In this document: piece after piece, positions 15,469-24,565 of the stretch | Numbering within the stretch: position 1 is the stretch's first letter | Layout: each line of letters starts with the position of its first letter | Source of the DNA: Roseburia inulinivorans DSM 16841 | GTDB taxonomy: Bacteria; Bacillota; Clostridia; Lachnospirales; Lachnospiraceae | DNA: 46,779 bases | Assembly: GCF_000174195.1 (NCBI RefSeq) | Contig: NZ_ACFY01000054.1 | Location: 1-46,779, forward strand | Direction of reading: 5' to 3' | Made by a program: the position numbers and the translations under genes | Notes under the pieces: model-generated | The model's database searches: none | What the model was told of the DNA's origin: nothing | The model's input: only the letters and a program-made list of their open reading frames with translations

Positions 15469-17574
15469 TCAGTTCCAGTTCATCAGCCCGTACCCTTTGA
15501 TACAGGCATAGTCAAGGGGATAGCTCTTAATCTTGCAGGCGTCGCCGGAATTGCCCTCCACGGTATAGACGCGGCTTTCGTCCCTGCCGATAACAAGTCC
15601 TACATGGTCTGCGCTGCCGTCTAAATCCCAGTCAAAAAAGATAGCGTCGCCGGGGGCAATGTTTTCATAGCCCCGCGCTCCCCATTGTCCGTGAGAAGTA
15701 AACCACGGAATACCCTGCGACTGGCAGGCGGCAAAGCGCGGCTCGGAAAGTCCCATTTGCCCGTAGCACCAGGACACGAAACAGGCGCACCATTCCACGC
15801 GGGAATTAAAGCCGTACCAGCTCCAATACGGATAGCCGCCCACATTTCCGACTTGCCGTTTTGCAAGGTCAACGATAGCGGTATTGCCGGGGCGCGTTCC
15901 GTTTACAAAGTCCACGCCGCTTAAATCTTCCGACGCGGAAGTGTCGGGAGAGCCGCCGCCAAAGATAAGGGGCTTGTTCCCGCTTGTCTGTAAGTACACC
16001 CGGTACATTTCCAGTTGTTCCGGGGTCAGATTGTTTTCCGCAATGGTGGATAGTGGGGTATTCGTCAGCTTGACGTTCAAGATGTAATACTCATAAGGCA
16101 CTTGTACCGTGTAGGTGTCCGTATGCTCGTTGCCGTCCTCATCTGTCCATGTGTCGGTGCGTTCTTCCTCCCGGTAGCGTATTTCCACTTCCTCGGTTAG
16201 CGTCAGCTTGTATTGTTGATTGAAAATCCGCTGTAATTCGCTCTGTACCTCGGCGCAGGTGTAGCTTTGGTATTTTGCGGTCAGATAAGACGCTAATTCA
16301 TGGGGATTGTGTCCGATATTTGCAAGGTCATAGCGGTACTCGTCATAGCCCGGATTGTCGCGCTCGATATTGTCAATCCTGCTTTGCAGCTCGTTTTCCA
16401 ATCCTGCGTAGCTGTTTTCCACTTCCACAAGGTCGCTGTCCTCGGACGTATAGGACGTTCCAAGCACGCCGTTTAACGTGCCGGAAAACATTGCCCCACA
16501 AGAGGACAGCCCGGACATAACCATGATAAAGAGCAGTAGCACCCCGACAGCGATTGCCACACCCGCCGGGTGCCTTGCCACAAATGCTGCGGTCTGCTTC
16601 GTTTTCTCGGCGGCTTTGGCTGCCGCCTTGCGGGTGCGTTCTGCCGCGCCCTTGATACCCTTTGCGGTATTGCGGGCTTCCTTTGCATACTGCCGCTTGA
16701 TTTTCTGCTTCTGCCAAAACCGGGAAATGGGGTTACTGGTTAGCTGCGGGTTCTCATGCAGGGTCTTGTGATACTGAAAGTCCATATTTGCCCGAAAAGC
16801 CGCTTTTTCTGCCTTTGCCGCTTCCCGGTAGGGTTTCAGCTTATGGTTGCGGTAGCCCTGCTTGATTTTCCGCGCCCCGTACTTCAATCCCCGTTCTGCG
16901 GCTTCCTCGCTCTTGTGTGCGCCCTCCACGCCGGAATTATCCTTTTCGACAGAATGGATTTTGTTATGTACCAAAATCCCGGCTTCCTGTGTGGGGCGGG
17001 ATAGCGGGTTGTGCTTCTCCTTAAATCCGGGCGGCTTGTCCTTTTCCTCAAAGTGCAGGCGGGTCTTGCCTTTCCCGGTGGTTTCGTCAAAGGTGCGCTC
17101 TTTTACCAGTTTCTTTTCTTTGGGGATAGCTGCCTTTGCCTTATCCAAGCGGTCGGCGGCTTTATCGGATTTCTTGATATACTTTTCAAGCTCCGGGGCA
17201 GCGCGTTCCTCGTCGGTAAATTGCAGCCGGGAAGATTTCGTCCCGGCGGTAGCTTCTGCCTGTGCTTTTCGTACTGCCTTTTTACTGGCTTTTCGTGTAT
17301 GGGCGGCGTCGATATGCTTCATGACGCGCTCCGTTTTGCCTGTGTCCGCTTTGGGGGCAGCTCCCGGCACATGGGGAAGCGGGCTTGTATCAGATACCGG
17401 GGGAAGCTGCATAGCGTCCTGTGCCGCCTGTTGTTCCGGGGTCTTTTGTAAATCCGCGTCCCGTATGCGGTTGCTGATACGTTCCGTGTCTCCCGTGGTC
17501 TGATTTTCTGCGATAGCCCCGTCGCGGGTCATTTTCTGCGTGATTTTATCGCGGGGCTTTAATGGGTCTTTCAA
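15469..17574 (-). CDS. CD1108-family T4SS protein with CHAP peptidoglycan hydrolase domain
   Basis: 701 residues. Residues 1-335 are long, basic and cytosolic; one transmembrane segment spans ~337-357 (AGVAIAVGVLLLFIMVMSGL); residues ~360-530 form an extracellular stalk; the C-terminal ~130 residues are a CHAP/NlpC-like amidase domain with catalytic Cys596 (VEWCACFVSW) and His657 (DHVGLVIG). This is the Gram-positive counterpart of VirB1-type lytic transglycosylases, opening the wall for the transfer channel. Its start overlaps the methyltransferase stop by 4 bases. Confidence 0.9.
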   Translation of the reverse strand: MKDPLKPRDKITQKMTRDGAIAENQTTGDTERISNRIRDADLQKTPEQQAAQDAMQLPPVSDTSPLPHVPGAAPKADTGKTERVMKHIDAAHTRKASKKAVRKAQAEATAGTKSSRLQFTDEERAAPELEKYIKKSDKAADRLDKAKAAIPKEKKLVKERTFDETTGKGKTRLHFEEKDKPPGFKEKHNPLSRPTQEAGILVHNKIHSVEKDNSGVEGAHKSEEAAERGLKYGARKIKQGYRNHKLKPYREAAKAEKAAFRANMDFQYHKTLHENPQLTSNPISRFWQKQKIKRQYAKEARNTAKGIKGAAERTRKAAAKAAEKTKQTAAFVARHPAGVAIAVGVLLLFIMVMSGLSSCGAMFSGTLNGVLGTSYTSEDSDLVEVENSYAGLENELQSRIDNIERDNPGYDEYRYDLANIGHNPHELASYLTAKYQSYTCAEVQSELQRIFNQQYKLTLTEEVEIRYREEERTDTWTDEDGNEHTDTYTVQVPYEYYILNVKLTNTPLSTIAENNLTPEQLEMYRVYLQTSGNKPLIFGGGSPDTSASEDLSGVDFVNGTRPGNTAIVDLAKRQVGNVGGYPYWSWYGFNSRVEWCACFVSWCYGQMGLSEPRFAACQSQGIPWFTSHGQWGARGYENIAPGDAIFFDWDLDGSADHVGLVIGRDESRVYTVEGNSGDACKIKSYPLDYACIKGYGLMNWN

Positions 17575-18452
17575 GTGTTACCACCTCCAATCCGCGCCCC
17601 TGCAAGGGCGCAATACTCGGCGTTCAGTTCAATGCCGATATAGCGGCGGTCAAGGCTTTGCGCTGCAAGCCCGGTGGTGCCGCTTCCAAAGAACGGGTCT
17701 ATCACAACGCCGCCTTTCGGACAGCCCGCAAGTATGCACGTTTCCGCGAGCTTCGGGGGATAGGCGGCAAAATGCCCGCCCTTGTACGGTACGGTATTGA
17801 TAAGCCAAACGTCCCGCTTGTTTCTTGTGGTCGGCATAAGGGCGTCGTCATAATAGCTGCCGCTGCGGGGCTGATTGATACCCTGTACCTTGCCCTGTCC
17901 TGGTACTTCCTCGGCGTATTTGTGTCCTGCGCTGCGCCCTTGCCTGTAGCGCGCAGCCGTTCCCGGCGCGATCGGCTCTGCAATGGCGGCAGCGTCATAG
18001 TAATATTTCTTTGATTTCGTCAGTAAAAAGATATGCTCATAGCAGCGGCTCGGTCGGTCGCGGCAGCTTTCCGGCATAGGGTTTTCTTTCAGCCAGATAA
18101 TATCGCTGCGTAAATACCACCCGTCAGAGCGCAGGGCAAAGGCAAGAAGCCACGGAATACCGATTAAATCCTTTTGCTTGCAGCCCGCTTTCATGCCGCT
18201 GCCGCAGTATGTGTCTGCGATATTCAGCCAAAATGTCCCGTCGTCTTTGAGTACCCGGCGCAGCTCCCGGAACACTTCCACAAGCCGCCCGATATACTGC
18301 TCCGGCGTGTCCTCACGTCCAATCTGCGCGTCAAGCCCGTAGTCCCTTAGTCCATAGTAAGGCGGGCTTGTGACGCAGCAGTTCACGCTTTCGCTCGGAA
18401 GCTCCCGCAGGGCATAGAGGGCGTCGCGGTTGATGATTACGTCTGTTTTCAT
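17571..18452 (-). CDS. DNA methyltransferase (SPPY type, beta-class order)
   Basis: 293 residues. The catalytic motif TSPPY is at residues 28-32 and the SAM-binding motif DPFFGSGTTG near residue 250, so the catalytic motif precedes the SAM motif as in beta-class N4-cytosine/N6-adenine methylases. SPPY is commonest in N4-cytosine enzymes. No restriction endonuclease is adjacent. The gene overlaps both neighbours by 4 bases (VirB4 stop at 18449, CD1108 start at 17574), so it is built into the T4SS operon. It probably modifies the element's DNA to escape restriction in donor or recipient, complementing the antirestriction fusion. Confidence 0.88.
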   Translation of the reverse strand: MKTDVIINRDALYALRELPSESVNCCVTSPPYYGLRDYGLDAQIGREDTPEQYIGRLVEVFRELRRVLKDDGTFWLNIADTYCGSGMKAGCKQKDLIGIPWLLAFALRSDGWYLRSDIIWLKENPMPESCRDRPSRCYEHIFLLTKSKKYYYDAAAIAEPIAPGTAARYRQGRSAGHKYAEEVPGQGKVQGINQPRSGSYYDDALMPTTRNKRDVWLINTVPYKGGHFAAYPPKLAETCILAGCPKGGVVIDPFFGSGTTGLAAQSLDRRYIGIELNAEYCALAGARIGGGNT

Positions 18453-20884
18453 GGCTTGCTCACTTCCTCCGGCTTTGTCGTAAGCAGACAGTAAAGCTCG
18501 GTGTCCGTCGGGAAGCGGTCAATGAACGGCAGCACCACATTCCCGTAAAAGATAAGCCCCTCGCCCGCTTCGGTGTGGGTTACATACTTCATCTGCTGCG
18601 GGGAGATGTTAAGCTGCTTTGCAAGGATAGCCCGGTCGCCCTGTGCCTGATTGAGCATGAGGACAAAATCGGAGTTTTCAAAGATATTCTCGACTTCGCG
18701 GCTGCTTAAAAGGTCTTTGACGTTCTGTGTGATAGCCGTCGGTATGCCGCCCCATTTACGAAAACGCTTCCAAATCTCCACAGAATAGGCTGCGGTCTGT
18801 TCCTCTTTCAAAAGCAAATGAAATTCGTCCATATAGTAACGGGTTGCCTTTTTCTCGGCGCGGTTGACGGTCACGCGGTTCCACACCTGGTCTTGCACAA
18901 TGAGCATACCTAATTTTTTGAGCTGCTTTCCAAGCTGCTTAATATCAAAGCAGACAAGACGGTTTGAAAGCTCCACGTTGGTACGGTGGTTAAAGACGTT
19001 CAGAGAGCCGGAAACATAAAGCTCCAATGCCGCCGCAATGCGGGCAGCTTCCGGCTCCGGCTGTTTCAGCAGTTCGTTGTAGAGGTCGCCCAAAATCGGC
19101 ATTTTTGCCGGGTCGGGGTCTGCAAGGAAAGGTCGGTACACATTCCTAACGGCGCGGTCAATGACGGTCTTTTCCACGGGCTGCAAGCCCTCTTTGCCGC
19201 CGATAACAAGCTCGCAGAGGGAAAGGATAAAGTCGGATTTCAAGGCAAGCGGGTTGTCGTCCTCGGAGTAGTTGAGGTTAATATCCATAGGGTTCACATA
19301 CTGGGGCTTGCCGTCCATGCCTTTTCCGGCAGGCGACAGACGTATCACTTGCCCGCCCAAACGCTGCACAAGGGAAAAATATTCTGCTTCCGGGTCGCAG
19401 ATAATAATATCGTCGTCGGTAATGAGAAAGGCGTTTGTCATTTCCCGTTTTGCCGCAAAGGATTTACCGCTTCCCGGTGTTCCAAGAATAAGCCCGTTGG
19501 GATTTTTCAGTTGCTTGCGGTCGCAGAGTATCATGTTGTTACTAAGGGCATTTAAGCCGTAGTAAAGGGCTGCACCCCTTTGGAAAAGCTCCTGCGTGAT
19601 GAACGGGATAAAAATAGCGGTGCTACTGGTCGTAAGCCCTCTTTGAATGGGGATAAGGTTCTCCCCAAGAGGAATAGAGGACATAAAGCCCGCTTCCTGC
19701 AAATAGTCAAGGCGGGTCAGAGCGCAGTTGTTTTTCTGTGCAAAGCCCGCCGTAGCAAAGATGTCATTATCCAGTTTCCGCTTCGTGTCTGCCATGTTTA
19801 CCACAAGGAACGTCAGCAGAAACATTCTTTCATTTCTGCTCTGTAAATCCTGCAAGAGATTTTTCGCTTCGCTGCCGAACGTGGCAAGGTCGGACGGAAT
19901 TATATCCATATCGTACCCGCTGCGTACCGCCTTTTTCTGTTCCTCAATCTTCATCTTGTCGAGGTCGGTAATTTTGCGCTTGATAGTCTTGATTGCTTCG
20001 CTCTGGTCGATACTGCGGATATGCAGATTGACGATAATTCCGTTTTCAAGGTCGAGAATGTCCGAAAGCATACGGTCGTTCAGCTCCGGCGCAAGGATTT
20101 CAAGGAAGCTAACAGCACCGAGCTTGCGCCCCATGCGAAACGTCCTGCCGTCGCCAAAGCGGAACGAGGACGGGGCGATAAAGTCCTTTGTGGTAAGCCC
20201 GGACGGTACAAGCCAGTCCCAAGAGAAACGGAACGGCTCGCCCTCCGGGTGGAAAATCCCATGCAGTACGTTCAAGCGTTCCTGTCCGTTCATGGGGCGG
20301 GCGGTTACACCAAGCACCTTAAAATTATTGAGTACGTCGGTTTCGATACGGGAAAGGCGGGCTTTTGCCGCCGCAAGATTGTCCGCTTCAATGGAAAAGG
20401 TAATGTACTTGCACTTTTCCAGTCCGTTGTTGCCTTTTTCAAGCTGATTTTTAAGCATATCCGCGTACTCCCTGCGGATAGAGTTAAAAGCGTCGTCCTG
20501 CGCCGGAATTTCGATAGCCGCCTGTGCCTTTTCCTTTCTTGCACCCTGATTGATGAAAGAGAGCTGCACCGAAACGGAAGCGTCAAAGTAGTTGAGAAAA
20601 TCGCACCAGTTTTCAAAAATGGCTGTCTTATCGTCTGCCTGTGCAAGCTGATAGTTAATATCTTCAAAGACAAGGCTTTTACTGTATTTCTTTTCCGTTA
20701 CCCTGCAAATCCCGTCCGGGTACATCTGCAAGTAGGGAATGGTCTGTTGTGCGGTGCGGGGCTTCCCGTCGCCCTTTGCCGCCTGTATCACGGCGGCGAT
20801 TTCTTTCTTTTCTGCGCGGGTCAGCTTACGCTTCACGGGATTTTTTACCGCGCGGGTCATGGTTTTTCGTTCTGCCATTGACAA
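18449..20884 (-). CDS. VirB4-like conjugal transfer ATPase, CD1110 family
   Basis: 811 residues. Walker A GTPGSGKS at 468-475, Walker B in RYYMDEFHLLL near residue 695, and the family's TQNVKDLL stretch after it. This is the T4SS assembly ATPase at the inner face of the membrane. The TTG at 20884 has GGAGG 9 bases upstream, whereas the ATG at 20878 is 15 bases from it, so the TTG start is slightly favoured. The 5' end overlaps the PrgI gene by 59 bases, an unusually long overlap that implies coupling. Confidence 0.92.
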   Translation of the reverse strand: MSMAERKTMTRAVKNPVKRKLTRAEKKEIAAVIQAAKGDGKPRTAQQTIPYLQMYPDGICRVTEKKYSKSLVFEDINYQLAQADDKTAIFENWCDFLNYFDASVSVQLSFINQGARKEKAQAAIEIPAQDDAFNSIRREYADMLKNQLEKGNNGLEKCKYITFSIEADNLAAAKARLSRIETDVLNNFKVLGVTARPMNGQERLNVLHGIFHPEGEPFRFSWDWLVPSGLTTKDFIAPSSFRFGDGRTFRMGRKLGAVSFLEILAPELNDRMLSDILDLENGIIVNLHIRSIDQSEAIKTIKRKITDLDKMKIEEQKKAVRSGYDMDIIPSDLATFGSEAKNLLQDLQSRNERMFLLTFLVVNMADTKRKLDNDIFATAGFAQKNNCALTRLDYLQEAGFMSSIPLGENLIPIQRGLTTSSTAIFIPFITQELFQRGAALYYGLNALSNNMILCDRKQLKNPNGLILGTPGSGKSFAAKREMTNAFLITDDDIIICDPEAEYFSLVQRLGGQVIRLSPAGKGMDGKPQYVNPMDINLNYSEDDNPLALKSDFILSLCELVIGGKEGLQPVEKTVIDRAVRNVYRPFLADPDPAKMPILGDLYNELLKQPEPEAARIAAALELYVSGSLNVFNHRTNVELSNRLVCFDIKQLGKQLKKLGMLIVQDQVWNRVTVNRAEKKATRYYMDEFHLLLKEEQTAAYSVEIWKRFRKWGGIPTAITQNVKDLLSSREVENIFENSDFVLMLNQAQGDRAILAKQLNISPQQMKYVTHTEAGEGLIFYGNVVLPFIDRFPTDTELYCLLTTKPEEVSKP

Positions 20885-21236
20885 TAGCCGATACCTCCTT
20901 TTCCAGTTTTCGTTGTTTTTCTATGACGGCATAAAAATTTTCCGTCTGATAGGGGCGTTCCTTTGGTCGGATAAACTTTGTCTGAATGACGTTCTTTATC
21001 ACGATTTCAAGGGGCTGCCCGTGTTTTTCATACATTGCCAAGAGGAAGCAGGGAAGCATAACGACAATCATTGCAAATGCCGCCATGCTTGTTCCCGCGC
21101 TGTCTTTGAGCAAAAAGAAAAGCGGTAGTCCCATAGCGAGGGCTGCCGCAAAACATATAATCTGCCGCTTTGTCAGATTAAAAGCGACTTTCGTTTTGAT
21201 TTTTGATAAGTCTTTGGGTACGGGTACATACGCCAA
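20826..21236 (-). CDS. PrgI family T4SS membrane protein
   Basis: 136 residues. N-terminal AYVPVPKDLSKIKTKVAFNLTKRQ, then two transmembrane segments (~30-48 and ~52-68) and a basic cytosolic tail, matching the PrgI family (PF12666), the small VirB3-like partner of VirB4. The start is TTG at 21236, supported by AGGAGG 7 bases upstream. It lies between VirB6-like and VirB4 genes as usual. Confidence 0.88.
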   Translation of the reverse strand: MAYVPVPKDLSKIKTKVAFNLTKRQIICFAAALAMGLPLFFLLKDSAGTSMAAFAMIVVMLPCFLLAMYEKHGQPLEIVIKNVIQTKFIRPKERPYQTENFYAVIEKQRKLEKEVSAIVNGRTKNHDPRGKKSREA

Positions 21237-21260
21237 GTGAAAACCTCCTCCTTTCGGTCT

Positions 21261-22130
21261 TTAATGGGCGTTAAATATTGACTTCGCAAGTGCGCCTGTT
21301 TTGAATAGGGAGAAGCACAAAATCACGGTGTAGGCTGCAAGGGAGAAAATCGCGCTGTGCAGGTTGTCCGCTACAATCATGCTGCCAACCAAAACCGCAT
21401 AAATGCCGACGCATATCATTATGAGGAAGCCTTGAAAACCGAGGGCGAACAGGGCTTTTAAGTAGTTGTTGCCTATCTGCCCCCACTCTCTGTTGGTCAT
21501 AGTTGCAAACGGGATAGGCGATACCGAACAGTAAAGGTAAATTTCTATCATTCTGCCGTACAGGATAACCGTGATAAGCACCGACATGATTTTCATGCAA
21601 AGGCTCACAAGGCTTGTTTCCATAACGAGCAAAAGCAGTTCGGGGATTTCCATAGCGTCAAGTCCGGCTTGCATGGACGAGAGGGCGGCGTCAACGTCGA
21701 TATTCGTATTGCCGCCGATCACGCCCGCTGCGCCGGAAACAACGTGCTGCGCCATATCGAACACCGCCATAGTGATAGTAAAGGTGTGGGTAACGAGATA
21801 CACCGCTACCCACGCCTTGAAAAACCACTTAAAGAACATGAACGTGTCAATATCGTGCATATTGTTCTTTTCCGTTACCATGCTGATAAGCTCCACGCAT
21901 AGAACGTAGGTAATGACAAGCCCCGCAATGGGTACAATCACATTTTCCGACAAACTCTGTATCATGGAAAATATGCCTGCGTTCCACCCCTGCGGGGTTT
22001 GTCCTACCTCTGCGGCGATAGTTCCGACTTTTTCGTTTACGTCCCCGAACATAGTTGACAGATTACCGTTAATGGCTCCAATGAGGATTTCCTTTATCCA
22101 TTCGTTAATCGCGTCAAGTATGCTCTGCAT
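21261..22130 (-). CDS. VirB6/TrbL-like conjugal transfer protein, CD1112 family
   Basis: 289 residues with about six hydrophobic segments and a first amphipathic region (IKEILIGAINGNLSTMFGDV) characteristic of the CD1112 group. It should form part of the membrane channel for DNA. ATG 22130 has only a weak GGCGGGG-like ribosome site; it starts 17 bases after Maff2, so coupling to that gene is possible. Confidence 0.88.
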   Translation of the reverse strand: MQSILDAINEWIKEILIGAINGNLSTMFGDVNEKVGTIAAEVGQTPQGWNAGIFSMIQSLSENVIVPIAGLVITYVLCVELISMVTEKNNMHDIDTFMFFKWFFKAWVAVYLVTHTFTITMAVFDMAQHVVSGAAGVIGGNTNIDVDAALSSMQAGLDAMEIPELLLLVMETSLVSLCMKIMSVLITVILYGRMIEIYLYCSVSPIPFATMTNREWGQIGNNYLKALFALGFQGFLIMICVGIYAVLVGSMIVADNLHSAIFSLAAYTVILCFSLFKTGALAKSIFNAH

Positions 22131-22146
22131 AGGCTAACCCCGCCGC

Positions 22147-22362
22147 TTAACCGAACAGGCCGGAAAGCAGAGGTACAAGGGTGCCACCGATAAGGGCAAC
22201 GCCGCCGCCCGCCATGAGCTGCTTCATGCCCTGGCTTTTTGCACCTGGGTTGTCATTTCCGTAGCCCTCCAAGAGGTTGATAACGCCCCAAATGCCAAGA
22301 CCTGCTCCGAGAGCGATAACGAGTGTCTGTAAAACGCCTACTGCGCTGTTGAAAAATGCCAT
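22147..22362 (-). CDS. Maff2 family small membrane protein
   Basis: 71 residues with two hydrophobic segments (VLQTLVIALGAGLGIWGVINLL and GGGVALIGGTLVPLLSGLFG) separated by a short polar loop. This matches the Maff2 family (PF12750), whose size and topology resemble VirB2/TrbC-like pilin subunits. AAAGGAG lies about 7 bases before the ATG. High expression would be expected for a structural subunit, which agrees with a separate hairpin in the leader upstream. Confidence 0.88.
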   Translation of the reverse strand: MAFFNSAVGVLQTLVIALGAGLGIWGVINLLEGYGNDNPGAKSQGMKQLMAGGGVALIGGTLVPLLSGLFG

Positions 22363-22408
22363 AATATAACTCCTTTCTGCCGCTGTGCGGCTGCCCGAAA
22401 AAGGGCAT

Positions 22409-22443
22409 AAAAAACGGCGGTCAGTTTTCGATAACTGCCGCGG
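22409..22443 (-). promoter_or_regulatory. leader hairpin upstream of Maff2
   Basis: GCGGTCAGTT and AACTGCCGC form an imperfect stem around TTCGAT within the 210-base gap 22363-22572. No gene is seen in this gap. The hairpin may be an mRNA-stabilising or attenuating element separating the upstream DNA-processing genes from the channel genes. Confidence 0.4.
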
Positions 22444-22572
22444 TCATAAGTCCCCGCGCTGCGTTTGTTGCTGCGGCGCGGCGGTATTCAGTTGTAAGGG
22501 TGCGGCTTCCTGCCGCGATACGCGCAAGGAGTAGGGGCGCGTACCATGTAGCCCGTGTTTATTATTTTTACT

Positions 22573-22785
22573 TTAAGCTCCCTCCTTTTCAAAAAGTGGT
22601 GTGTAGACAGGCATAATGCCGTACTGCCGTTCCCGGACAGCTTCGATATACTTGATATAGGAAATACCTGCCTGTCTTGTCCTGCGTTCCTGTTCCCGCT
22701 GCATTTCCTCGGCAGCTTCCACAAGCCCGCTGATAGCCCGGATTAGCTGCTGTTTTGCCTTTTTCTTTCTGATACGCTTATTCAT
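22573..22785 (-). CDS. small basic protein of the transfer operon
   Basis: 70 residues, beginning MNKRIRKKKAKQQLIRAI and helical. ATG 22785 has GGAGG 9 bases upstream and overlaps the VirD4 stop by 8 bases (ATGAATAA), which argues strongly that this start is real and coupled. I do not recognise a family. The very basic N-terminus could bind nucleic acid or the acidic VirD4 tail. Confidence 0.75.
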   Translation of the reverse strand: MNKRIRKKKAKQQLIRAISGLVEAAEEMQREQERRTRQAGISYIKYIEAVRERQYGIMPVYTPLFEKEGA

Positions 22786-24565
22786 TTTCTGTGTCCTCCT
22801 GCAAATCTGCTTCGTCAACTTCGTAATAGTCAAATACCTCGTCCGGCTTTACGATTGCAGGACGGCGGCGCAAGTGCTTTTCCATGTCAAAGGCATTTTT
22901 CTTGTCAAAGTCGGAAAGGTACTTGTACTTCGGGTGTTTGGTAATATCGTATTTTTCGGAGAAGAACGGACGCACCCCGCGTAGTTGCAAGATACATTTC
23001 CCGCCGTCCATGACCGCAATTTCATCTTCGCTCATAAGCTGCTTGCCTAACTTCTGATAGTTCAGCCCGTGGGAAAGCTCCCGTCCTCTTGTTTCGGAAG
23101 TGTTGAAGCTGTCAATGGTTTCTTTCCCCAAGATTTCCGACATTTCTTTAAGGGTCGTTTTCTCCTTGCCGCCCAAGAACAGGGTCGTATCGCAGTTGCC
23201 GACAATGGTATCGGCGTTGTCCTTGTAGATAGCCTTTAGCTGCGACTGGCTCTGCAAGATGATGGACGCGGAGATTTCGCGGCTCCTTATCGTGGCAATG
23301 AGTTTTTCAAACTTCGGTATCTGCCCGATATTTGCAAACTCGTCAAGCAGACAGCGCACATGAACAGGTAGCCGCCCGCCGTACACATCATCTGCCTTGT
23401 CACAAAGCAGATTGAAAAGCTGTGTGTAAAGGATTGATACAACAAAGTTAAAGGTGTCGTCGGTGTCGGAGATAATAACAAAAAGCGCGGTCTTTCGGTC
23501 GCCTAAGGTGTCAAGCTCCATTTCGTCGGTTTCCATCAGCTCGCGCAGTTCCCGAATGTCAAAGGGGGCAAGACGCGCACCGCAGGAAATGAGGATAGAG
23601 CTTCTTGTTTTTCCGGCAGACAGCAAAAACTTCTTGTACTGGCGCACCGCAAAATGTTCCGGGTCTTTTTCCTCCAAGCGTTCAAACATGAGGTCAACGG
23701 GGGATTGAAATTCCGGGTCGTCCTCGCGGGCTTCCGACGCATTTATCATTTCAAGCAGCGTCGTAAAGTTTTTCTCATTCTCCGGGGCTTCGTACCAGAT
23801 GTAGCCGATAAGGGCGCAGTAAAAAAGCCGTTCCGATTTCACCCAAAAATCCTCGCCGGATTTTTCCCCGTCGCCTTTGGTGTTGGCGATAATGGTATTT
23901 ACCAGTTTCAAAATATCCTTTTCGCTGCGCAGATAGGCGAAGGGATTGTACCGCATGGATTTCTTGAAATTGATGGTGTTTAGCACCTTGATTTTGTACC
24001 CGCCCCGCTGCAAGAGCTTTCCACACTCGATTAAAACCGTTCCTTTCGGGTCTGTGACAACATAGCTGCTGTGCATTTGCATTAAGTTGGGCTTTACAAA
24101 AAACCTTGTTTTGCCGCTGCCGGAGCCGCCGATGACAAGCACGTTTTTGTTTCTTGCATACTTCGGGTGCTTCGGGCGGCTGCTCATCATCAGCCTTTCG
24201 GTCTGCGTCAGCAGCACGTTATTTTCAAACATGGGGTCGATATATGGCTTTATATCCTCGGCATTGCCCCAACGTGCAGAGCCGTACTCCATGCCCTTAC
24301 GGTATTTCTTTGCGTTCTTGCCTTTCACATAGACCGCAAGCCGGATAACGACAGCCCCGACAATGCCGATAAGCAAATCCATAGGGTTAAAACTCGGCAG
24401 GGCATTTGAAAAGGCAGCGGAAAAGCCGCTGCCAATGGAAACCAGCTTGCCGGAGAGGTCAGCCCCCGGCGAGAGCCGCACCGCCTGTCCGACTTTATCA
24501 AAGAGATACACAAAGAGCAGATAGGGGGCGTTTAGGATAAGCAGCTTCTTGATATTCGGCTTCAT
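22778..24565 (-). CDS. VirD4-like coupling protein, CD1115 family
   Basis: 595 residues. Two N-terminal transmembrane segments (~9-25 and ~62-80), Walker A GGSGSGKT at 146-153 and Walker B VRCLLDEFANIGQIP near residue 410, followed by the family's arginine/glutamine ILQSQSQLKAIY motif. It links the relaxase-DNA complex to the T4SS channel and powers DNA export. Acidic C-terminus. ATG 24565 overlaps the PcfB stop by 4 bases. Confidence 0.93.
   Translation of the reverse strand: MKPNIKKLLILNAPYLLFVYLFDKVGQAVRLSPGADLSGKLVSIGSGFSAAFSNALPSFNPMDLLIGIVGAVVIRLAVYVKGKNAKKYRKGMEYGSARWGNAEDIKPYIDPMFENNVLLTQTERLMMSSRPKHPKYARNKNVLVIGGSGSGKTRFFVKPNLMQMHSSYVVTDPKGTVLIECGKLLQRGGYKIKVLNTINFKKSMRYNPFAYLRSEKDILKLVNTIIANTKGDGEKSGEDFWVKSERLFYCALIGYIWYEAPENEKNFTTLLEMINASEAREDDPEFQSPVDLMFERLEEKDPEHFAVRQYKKFLLSAGKTRSSILISCGARLAPFDIRELRELMETDEMELDTLGDRKTALFVIISDTDDTFNFVVSILYTQLFNLLCDKADDVYGGRLPVHVRCLLDEFANIGQIPKFEKLIATIRSREISASIILQSQSQLKAIYKDNADTIVGNCDTTLFLGGKEKTTLKEMSEILGKETIDSFNTSETRGRELSHGLNYQKLGKQLMSEDEIAVMDGGKCILQLRGVRPFFSEKYDITKHPKYKYLSDFDKKNAFDMEKHLRRRPAIVKPDEVFDYYEVDEADLQEDTENE

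Noticed and set aside
20021..20881. 286-codon open frame on the plus strand
   Set aside because: Antisense shadow of VirB4, which has intact ATPase motifs in the other strand; no family resemblance.
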